From the NCBI RefSeq assembly GCF_028368975.1, contig NZ_JAQNDM010000002.1:8860425-8924424 (forward strand): 64,000 bases of DNA, given 5' to 3'. The position numbers were made by a program, and so were the translations under genes. Below the pieces are notes generated by a model, which was not told the origin of the DNA, made no database searches, and saw only the letters and a list, made by a program, of their open reading frames with translations. The DNA comes from Stigmatella ashevillena (lineage in GTDB: Bacteria; Myxococcota; Myxococcia; Myxococcales; Myxococcaceae). Each line of letters starts with the position of its first letter. The first letter of the stretch is position 1. Of the stretch, positions 58,565-64,000 are shown piece by piece.

Positions 58565-58930
58565 ATGACGAAACGCTTGGAAGAGTTCGACTTCGAGGTG
58601 ACATGCCGTGCCTTGGAGGGTGTTGCTGAGAGTTCCCCTGAAGAGGCACGAGGCGCCATCGAACTCGCGGCATACGCGCTCCACTTCCTCTACGCGACAG
58701 ACCAGTTCAAGGCCTTCCGCGAGTACCTCCACGACGTGAAGGAGCCCGCTACCCGCGAAGTACGCATCGAACGGGAGTTCGACAATATGGCTCAGGCGAG
58801 GGAGTGGCTGAACGGCTCGCCGCCTGAACCTGGGGTGCACGTGAAGGTCGGAGGGACGGCGTACGAGCTCTGGAGAGATACTGAAGGGAAACTCCGTCTC
58901 GTACCCTCCGTTTCTCCCAAGGACCTATGA
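58565..58930 (+). CDS. Small acidic protein, possible partner or immunity factor
   Basis: 121 residues starting 12 bp after the lipoprotein. All helical N-terminus (AARGAIELAAYALHFL-like) and a C-terminal beta hairpin (HVKVGGTAYELWRDTEGKLR). No signal peptide, so cytosolic, as expected for an immunity protein of a delivered toxin. No family recognised. The candidate gene on the minus strand (58749-59393) overlaps it, so one of the two is probably not expressed as drawn. Confidence 0.6.
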   Translation: MTKRLEEFDFEVTCRALEGVAESSPEEARGAIELAAYALHFLYATDQFKAFREYLHDVKEPATREVRIEREFDNMAQAREWLNGSPPEPGVHVKVGGTAYELWRDTEGKLRLVPSVSPKDL

Positions 58931-59393
58931 GGGCTGGCAGTTGGAGGCGGCGGTAATCGAACCCGCGTTGGGCGGTGCGAAACTCCCAGCGGTATCGCGC
59001 CCTTACCTCGTAACCGCCCGGAATGCTTAGCGGTTGGACCAAAGCGGGGCTTGTCTGCTCTGCAATCGCCACACCTGCGTCGAACGGCGTCGCGTGCCCC
59101 CAGAACGCGCGTGCGCCTTCCGCTACGGCTTCCAGCACATCCGCTACGGCCGCGATTCCGGCTGTGTCCAGTGGCAGGTCCGCATAGACTTCAAGGTGCG
59201 GCGAGCCCCCTGCGGCAAGACCGTTCGGGTTCTCCCAGCCAGTGAAGACTTCCCTTTCAGAAAAAGTCCACCCCAGTCTCAAGCCGGGAATCGCACCTTC
59301 CATTCCATGGACAATGGCAAGAGGTCGCCCATCGTCGCCCCTGAGCGCAGGCGCGTAGACAATAATGCCAATATTAGTCTGATTAACGGCCAT
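58749..59393 (-). CDS. Unknown protein, possible immunity gene; 3' end uncertain
   Basis: ATG 59393 opens MAVNQTNIGIIVYAPALRGD, a compact alpha/beta protein with regular spacing (PGLRLGWTFSEREVFTGWEN, AVAEGARAFWGHATPFDAGV) up to about residue 120. The frame then enters copy B of the 84-bp repeat and runs on antisense through the preceding gene, so the real end is probably in the repeat (about 59027), and the last 70 residues look spurious. It may be an immunity protein whose toxin partner has been lost; this is inference. Confidence 0.4.
   Translation of the reverse strand: MAVNQTNIGIIVYAPALRGDDGRPLAIVHGMEGAIPGLRLGWTFSEREVFTGWENPNGLAAGGSPHLEVYADLPLDTAGIAAVADVLEAVAEGARAFWGHATPFDAGVAIAEQTSPALVQPLSIPGGYEVRARYRWEFRTAQRGFDYRRLQLPALIGPWEKRRVRDGVSLQYLSRARTPSLRPSRAPQVQAASRSATPSPEPYCRTPVRCVLRG
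58947..59030. repeat. 84-bp direct repeat, copy B
   Basis: 82 of 84 bases match copy A at 52784-52867, same orientation, 6.16 kb apart. Copy B overlaps the end of the minus-strand candidate gene. Mismatches are at 58954 and 59028. The identity is far higher than that of other duplicated pieces here, so it is either a recent duplication or under conversion. Confidence 0.9.
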
Positions 59394-59620
59394 TTCAGCA
59401 CCAGTCCATGATGACAACTTTAAGGGAAGGCTCCGCGAACTTCAGGGCGGTCTTATGCGCTTCGCTCAAAGCCTGAGCCCGCTGCCTTATCGCGAACGGT
59501 AGCGAAAGCAGTCACACTTCCCAAGGCGCCCTGTCACTTGAGCTGTAACAAAGGCAGAGCTTTGCATACCGGTCTCCTCCCGGACCGGTCCGCCCTCTCC
59601 CGGGAGTGCGCGCAAGCGCT

Positions 59621-59714
59621 AAGGCGCTGGAAATCAATAGGATTGCCAGCTTCTGTGTTTAGCAGTCGGACTTCATAGCAAAAACATGGCAATCTTATTT
59701 CTTTCCAGCGCCTT
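59621..59714. repeat. Long imperfect inverted repeat (94 bp)
   Basis: Arms AAGGCGCTGGAAA (59621-59633) and its inverse (59702-59714) enclose a second pair (GATTGCCA/TGGCAATC) so that about 25 of 30 paired positions match. Located directly after the stop of the choice-of-anchor-A gene, so it may serve as its terminator; it could also be a short inverted-repeat element. The 59394-59620 stretch has no recognised gene. Confidence 0.7.
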
Positions 59715-59723
59715 GGACGTACC

Positions 59724-62291
59724 TCATGGACAGGCGGCACGGTCTTGGAGCACGTTGAGATGGCCCTCCGCGGTGCCTGTCATCGACACGGCGTAAATGC
59801 CACCATCCCAGGCGCCGTTGTTGAAAGTGACACGGGCATAGGGGGCCAGCACCGTGCCCCAGAGACCGATGCTGCTGGCCTGGAGGGTGGTGGCATCCAC
59901 GAAGTTGTAGAGAATGCCCTTCTGGTTGATGCCTCCCCCCATCACGATGCCAAGATTTGACAGCGTGGCCGACGCACCCCGAATGTTGATGACAACCATC
60001 GAGCCCGCGGGAGCGTTGATGGACAGTTGATTGATGCCCGCGAAATCACTGGCGTTCACCTCGAAAACGTTCATCCGGGTGTTCGTGCCTTTGAGCCCCA
60101 GCACGACGAAACCTCCAGGGGTGCGCGTTGCCACGTTGGTGGGCGACAGGGACGCGAGCTGGGAAGACAGACTGCGCAGCGCGGCGAATCGGGCCGCGAA
60201 GTTGATCGGAGTACCGCGAGAGACCGTGCCCCGGTGGTAGGTGACTGTCCCGTCCCCACTGTATTGGCCTCCGTAGAAGGCTTGTCCCCACACGCTGCCT
60301 CGGGTGAGGGTCAGGTTGCCGCCGGCAACCAAGGTTTGCGCGACGTCATTGTCGGGCAAGGCCTCGCCGATCGAAAAGCTCGCCAGGGTGATGTTGCCAC
60401 CCGCGGCTACCTTGCCCGTCACGTCGGGCCCCCCGCTGTAGTTTTCGAGCAAGAAGAGGGTGTAGTCGCTCAGGTGGATCTCCGTGGCTGCCACCCTGAC
60501 CTGACGGTTCGCAGCGGCCATGTGGCCCACGCGGTCCGTCACGCCATAGGAGGCCGCGTACTGCCCCACGGCGGACGGATTCACGTTGTGGGAGACGGTG
60601 ATCTTCGATGTCAGGTCCCCGTCGCAGCGGTCAACGGCCGTGGCGCCCGGATCCACGTACTGTGTCCCGCATGCAATGACCTGGGGATTGGCGCCCGTCA
60701 AGGTCAGGACCGGGTTGAGCGTGTCTTCCACGGCGACTGTGAGGACCGCTGGCGCGGAGCGGTTGCCAGCCGAGTCCGTCGCGACGTAGCTCAGCAGATA
60801 GCCCGGCTGGGTGTTTGGCACGCCCATGTTCACCGAGCCCGTCACGGTGATGCGGCTCGAGGGCAGCGGTCCCTCGCAGAGATCATTCGCGGTGACCCCC
60901 GGAGGGGTAAACGTGGCGCCCGCGGTGCATTCCAGACGCTGGTTCGCGGGACCATTGAGGGCCACCGTCGGCGCGCCACGGTCCTGCACCGTCACCCCCC
61001 CGGAGCAGGTGGACGTGTGACCTGCCCGGTCGACACACGTCAGTGTCACGGCCGTCGTGCCAATGGGATAGGGGCCTGCCGGGCTCTGGGTACATCCCAC
61101 CAGGTCCCCATCCGGATCGCTGGAGACATCGTCGATGTCTGCGGGGACTCCACAGGTGGACGTCGCGACGGCCGTCACCTCCTTGCAACGGGCAATGGGA
61201 GCCTGGGGCGGTGGCTGCTCTACGTGGGGAATCTGGCAGAACGAACTGCATGTGCCGATGCTGCCGCTGGCGTCGTGCGCGCGGCCGTTGTTGATGCCTT
61301 CGTCGCATTCCTCGCCGTGGATCGCGTCTACCGCGCCGTCTCCACACCAGTTGTTTCGACAAGACCATGAGCAGGTCTCCCAGGCGGGCTGCCCCGGCAG
61401 CGCGGGAACCCCATTGAGCCAATCCCCCAGGTCGCACTCCTGGCCCGTCATCTCTCCATCGGAGCCGCACCCGGCCCCTCTTGCCGCAGCGCCGCGCACG
61501 ACGAGGTAAGGCGTCCCCACCACAGCCACCCCTTGCGGATCCTGGCTGAAGTCCCAATAGGCTCTCTGGCCTGGAACCGGAGGGCCCTCCGAACGCTGCG
61601 CCAGGGCCGCGAACGTGAAGGTATGGTCCGGATATGCAGTGAATACCGAGCGCACCGCGCACCCCGCACCGGAGAGCATTCCATCGCTCAGATTCTCCGA
61701 GAGCGTTGCGGGATCCATTTCAAACAGATGGGCGTGGTCCGCGCAGCCCGGGACTCCCTCGGCCTGAAAGGCCCCGAAGGGCTCCAGCAGGGGCACCCCC
61801 GTTCCTGGAAGCGCGCCCTGGTAGGCACAGCCCAGGGCAATGTACATGCCGGTCAGCCCCTCGGATTCGAGCACGAACTGGAGTGCATTCTCGACCAGTT
61901 GACCGGTCTGATTGCCCGTGGGGTCCGTCGAGAGAATCGCGACATTGCCATCGACGATGGCACCCCAGGCTCGGCGGCTGTCCAACGCTGCCTGGAAAGC
62001 AGCCAGACCGTCCTGGCACGCCCCATCCCCGATGACGAGGGCGCGGTAGGTCATGAACTGCTCAGCCGTCATCGCTCGCCACTGCTCCGGGGTGGCGATG
62101 TGGACTTCCGAGCCATGAAAGCTGGCGGCGGCCACCGCTTCGCGGCTGCCAGACCCGCCCCTCACACTGCTCGCGAGGATGAGCACTTGGTTGGAGCTCT
62201 GACCCGTGGGTTCCACTTCCGCCCCTGCGCACGCCAGGGAAGACACAGTCATTACGAGCACCCACGCTCGCCACAGGGTTCTCAACGTCAT
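59724..62291 (-). CDS. Large cell-surface lipoprotein: cysteine-rich (DUF4215), Ig-like and choice-of-anchor-A domains
   Basis: 855 residues. Lipoprotein signal (RAWVLVMTVSSLACAG). Residues about 30-300 form an unknown alpha/beta region with DPTGNQTGQLVENALQFVLE. A DUF4215-type Cys-rich repeat follows at about 325-365 (CGDGAVDAIHGEECDEGINN). Two to three HYR/DUF5011 Ig-like domains cover about 370-620 (PPGVTANDLCEGPLPSSRIT; CGTQYVDPGATAVDRCDGDL). The C-terminus (about 640-855: LSDYTLFLLENYSGGPDVTG) is a choice-of-anchor-A type domain. Probably displayed on the outer surface; common in myxobacteria. Divergent from the next gene. Confidence 0.88.
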   Translation of the reverse strand: MTLRTLWRAWVLVMTVSSLACAGAEVEPTGQSSNQVLILASSVRGGSGSREAVAAASFHGSEVHIATPEQWRAMTAEQFMTYRALVIGDGACQDGLAAFQAALDSRRAWGAIVDGNVAILSTDPTGNQTGQLVENALQFVLESEGLTGMYIALGCAYQGALPGTGVPLLEPFGAFQAEGVPGCADHAHLFEMDPATLSENLSDGMLSGAGCAVRSVFTAYPDHTFTFAALAQRSEGPPVPGQRAYWDFSQDPQGVAVVGTPYLVVRGAAARGAGCGSDGEMTGQECDLGDWLNGVPALPGQPAWETCSWSCRNNWCGDGAVDAIHGEECDEGINNGRAHDASGSIGTCSSFCQIPHVEQPPPQAPIARCKEVTAVATSTCGVPADIDDVSSDPDGDLVGCTQSPAGPYPIGTTAVTLTCVDRAGHTSTCSGGVTVQDRGAPTVALNGPANQRLECTAGATFTPPGVTANDLCEGPLPSSRITVTGSVNMGVPNTQPGYLLSYVATDSAGNRSAPAVLTVAVEDTLNPVLTLTGANPQVIACGTQYVDPGATAVDRCDGDLTSKITVSHNVNPSAVGQYAASYGVTDRVGHMAAANRQVRVAATEIHLSDYTLFLLENYSGGPDVTGKVAAGGNITLASFSIGEALPDNDVAQTLVAGGNLTLTRGSVWGQAFYGGQYSGDGTVTYHRGTVSRGTPINFAARFAALRSLSSQLASLSPTNVATRTPGGFVVLGLKGTNTRMNVFEVNASDFAGINQLSINAPAGSMVVINIRGASATLSNLGIVMGGGINQKGILYNFVDATTLQASSIGLWGTVLAPYARVTFNNGAWDGGIYAVSMTGTAEGHLNVLQDRAACP

Positions 62292-62542
62292 GTTTCACCT
62301 TCCGGACGAGGATGGACGTCACCGTTGTGAGCGCTCACCACGGCACGTGAAACTATGAGTGTCACATGCTTTTCGAGTCAATCTGGATTCTCGGTTCTTG
62401 GAAAAAGACTCACGGCCTGGTTCAGATGCACCGCAGGCGCACCAAGCGCATGGACGCTTCTCAGGAGATGGAAAAATGACGTAGCGCCCATTTGTGTTAC
62501 TGAGAGTGTGTGAATATTTCATGTGTCATGGGATGTCTCCAG

Positions 62543-64000
62543 ATGTCGCGCGGCCTGAAGCACGGGAGCTTTGCAGCGCTGGTGCTCAGCGCCTTCGTTG
62601 CAGCCGCCCAGTCCCCGGTCGTGGCGAACGACAGCTTCGAAGCGCCTCGCTTGAATCTCGGCCAACTCGCTGATCCGTTCCCAGAGGGGTACGGGTGGAA
62701 AACGGCAGGCCCCGTCGCGCTCGTGCGCAACGGGGGCATGGCCGAGACGGCGCCGATGGGGCATCAATGGCTGCTCCTGCGCCCCAAGGGGGCCATCACG
62801 CAGGAGGTTCAGCTCCAGCCAGGCACGTACACACTGAGCTTGCTGGCGATGCAGAGCCCTGGAAACGACGTGGCCCTGTCGCTGCAAGCCAGCATCGGCT
62901 CGTTCAGCGCAGGGGGGCGGACTCCGGCGGCCTCGCGCGGCAAGGTCACCTTCAGCCCGGTGACGATCGCGACGGCCGGTACCTACGCGGTTCGTATCGA
63001 GAACACAGAGGCGAGCAACCTACAGCGGGTGCTGCTCATCGACCATGTCCAGCTGAACCGCCAGGGCACCAACACCCTGCCGGTGGTGGAGGTGACGTAT
63101 CCAGCTCACGGTCAATCGCTCGTGTCCGCCGTCACTTATCTGCGTGCGGCGCCCAACGACGGGGATGGGACCATCACCAAGGTCGACTTCTACCAGGGAG
63201 CCACGCTCGTGGGCACCGCCACCTCGTGGCCCTGGGTGCACGCCAACCGGTGGCTCTCTCCCGGAACGTATTCGATGACGGCGGTGGCCTTCGACAACAG
63301 CGGCACATCCACGACCTCCTCACCCGTGGTCTTGACGGTCGGCACGGCGGGAACGGCTCCCTTCGTCAAGAACAACAACTTCGAGTCGGTCTGGCTCGGC
63401 GAGGGCAGCATGACGGCGACGGCTCCGTTTGAGTGGCTCATGCTCACCAGTGCGACAGGGCTCACCACGAATCAACACCCGATCAGCGCGGGTTCTCCCT
63501 CGGGAGGGGGCAATCAGGCGGCCTACCTGGAGCCCCGGTCCTACAACTTTGGCGGGCCGGCTTCGATCACCCAGAGCGTCAGCCTGCCCGCGGGAACCTA
63601 TGGGGTGAGCTTCCGCGCGGCACAGAACTCCTCGGTGATGACGCTCCGCGTGCTCTTCAATGGGACGCAGATCGCCAGCGTCACGCCGGGACCTGCCTTC
63701 CGCCCGTTCGGATCGTCCGCATTCACCGTGCCCTCCTCGGGGGTGTACGCGCTCCAGCTCTCGGGGACCTCTTCGCTGTCGTATGACGGGTTCCGGGCCT
63801 ATGTGGATGACGTGCGGATCGGGCCGGCGGGACCGCCGACGGTCAGCCTGACCGTGCCTGTGAACGGTCAGACCTTTCAGGCGCCCGTGGCGCTGACGAT
63901 GGTGGCTGACGCGCATGACTACGACGGAACGCTGACGCAGGTGGAGTTCTTCAACGGCGCCACCTCGCTCGGAGTCGCCACCCACCCCCATTCTCTCGAG
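62543..64000 (+). CDS. Secreted Ig-like repeat protein (3' end beyond window)
   Basis: At least 486 residues, cut by the window end. ATG 62543 or 62528 give a signal peptide (GSFAALVLSAFVAAAQSP). Two repeats of a jelly-roll-like module (ANDSFEAPRLNLGQLADPFP and NNNFESVWLGEGSMTATAPF) alternate with bacterial Ig (Big_17-like) modules (GTITKVDFYQGATLVGTATS and GTLTQVEFFNGATSLGVATH). This suggests a surface or secreted adhesin or carbohydrate-binding enzyme; the catalytic part, if any, lies beyond 64000. The 251 bp between it and the divergent lipoprotein hold the promoters. Confidence 0.85.
   Translation, partial: MSRGLKHGSFAALVLSAFVAAAQSPVVANDSFEAPRLNLGQLADPFPEGYGWKTAGPVALVRNGGMAETAPMGHQWLLLRPKGAITQEVQLQPGTYTLSLLAMQSPGNDVALSLQASIGSFSAGGRTPAASRGKVTFSPVTIATAGTYAVRIENTEASNLQRVLLIDHVQLNRQGTNTLPVVEVTYPAHGQSLVSAVTYLRAAPNDGDGTITKVDFYQGATLVGTATSWPWVHANRWLSPGTYSMTAVAFDNSGTSTTSSPVVLTVGTAGTAPFVKNNNFESVWLGEGSMTATAPFEWLMLTSATGLTTNQHPISAGSPSGGGNQAAYLEPRSYNFGGPASITQSVSLPAGTYGVSFRAAQNSSVMTLRVLFNGTQIASVTPGPAFRPFGSSAFTVPSSGVYALQLSGTSSLSYDGFRAYVDDVRIGPAGPPTVSLTVPVNGQTFQAPVALTMVADAHDYDGTLTQVEFFNGATSLGVATHPHSLE

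Noticed and set aside
58749-58950. C-terminal 70 residues of the minus-strand candidate at 58749-59393
   Set aside because: Antisense to a plausible gene and without structure; probably frame read-through beyond the repeat.
59621-59714. Integron attC site
   Set aside because: The arms lack clear RYYYAAC and GTTRRRY core sites, and there is no integrase.

Overview
This is a high-GC chromosomal window from a myxobacterium, most likely of the suborder Cystobacterineae (Stigmatella/Archangium/Cystobacter/Myxococcus relatives). The evidence is the mglB-mglA pair with MglA residues typical of Myxococcus, several very large TPR envelope proteins, a eukaryote-like kinase fused to an AgmX/PglI-type C-terminal domain, a DUF4215-type cysteine-rich lipoprotein, and fragments resembling myxobacterial polymorphic lipoprotein toxins. 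Exact species is not claimed.

Layout. 1-7.4 kb: three secreted TPR or coiled-coil envelope proteins downstream of mglBA, the polarity and gliding GTPase switch. 7.5-13.9 kb: an exported protein, then an overlapping trio of beta-rich exported protein, FecR-domain lipoprotein and Ser/Thr kinase. 13.9-17 kb: recR, ybaB and dnaX; dnaX is split into two frames. 17-20.2 kb: a phytoene-dehydrogenase-like oxidoreductase and a GT22-like mannosyltransferase. 20.2-22.7 kb: translation block with SRP RNA, four tRNA-Ser genes (GGA, CGA, GCT, TGA), tRNA-Arg(ACG), tadA and serS. 22.8-26.9 kb: a 1356-residue zinc-ribbon/GYF/TM/TPR protein with the cytoplasmic domain order known from the gliding protein GltJ/AgmX. 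27.1-32.1 kb: envelope polysaccharide or lipid genes (FAD amine oxidase, GT2, NodB deacetylase, acyltransferase, SDR).

32.25-32.37 kb: an intergenic sigma54-type promoter followed by an approximately 88-nt two-hairpin transcript ending in a strong terminator, a candidate small RNA reminiscent of Pxr. 32.4-36.9 kb: lipoprotein, a second very large TPR membrane protein and a small membrane protein. 36.9-41 kb: radC, a DUF3006 gene and recQ with overlapping ends, then a sirtuin. 41.1-48.8 kb: a kynurenine/3-hydroxyanthranilate catabolic cluster (kmo, kynU, 3-HAA dioxygenase, ACMSD, semialdehyde dehydrogenase, aminomuconate deaminase, oxalocrotonate decarboxylase, plus an SDR), with most junctions translationally coupled.

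48.8-59.7 kb is an accessory region. It holds a lower-GC NACHT ATPase with an FGE/SUMF1-like domain and an Arg/Asp helical repeat, a 186-bp inverted-repeat element, two IS91-like transposase remnants, a diverged second copy of the 3' end of the SDR gene, an 84-bp near-identical direct repeat 6.2 kb apart, broken or domain-less lipoprotein-toxin-like genes with possible partners, a frameshifted IPT/TIG-GEVED exported protein and a zincin-like protein. 59.7-64 kb: a large choice-of-anchor-A lipoprotein and a divergent, incomplete Ig-like secreted protein.

The candidate new biology is concentrated in the 48.8-59.4 kb island (NACHT defence candidate and lipoprotein toxin cassettes) and in the sigma54-driven small RNA at 32.3 kb. 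No CRISPR array, rRNA gene or complete insertion sequence was seen.
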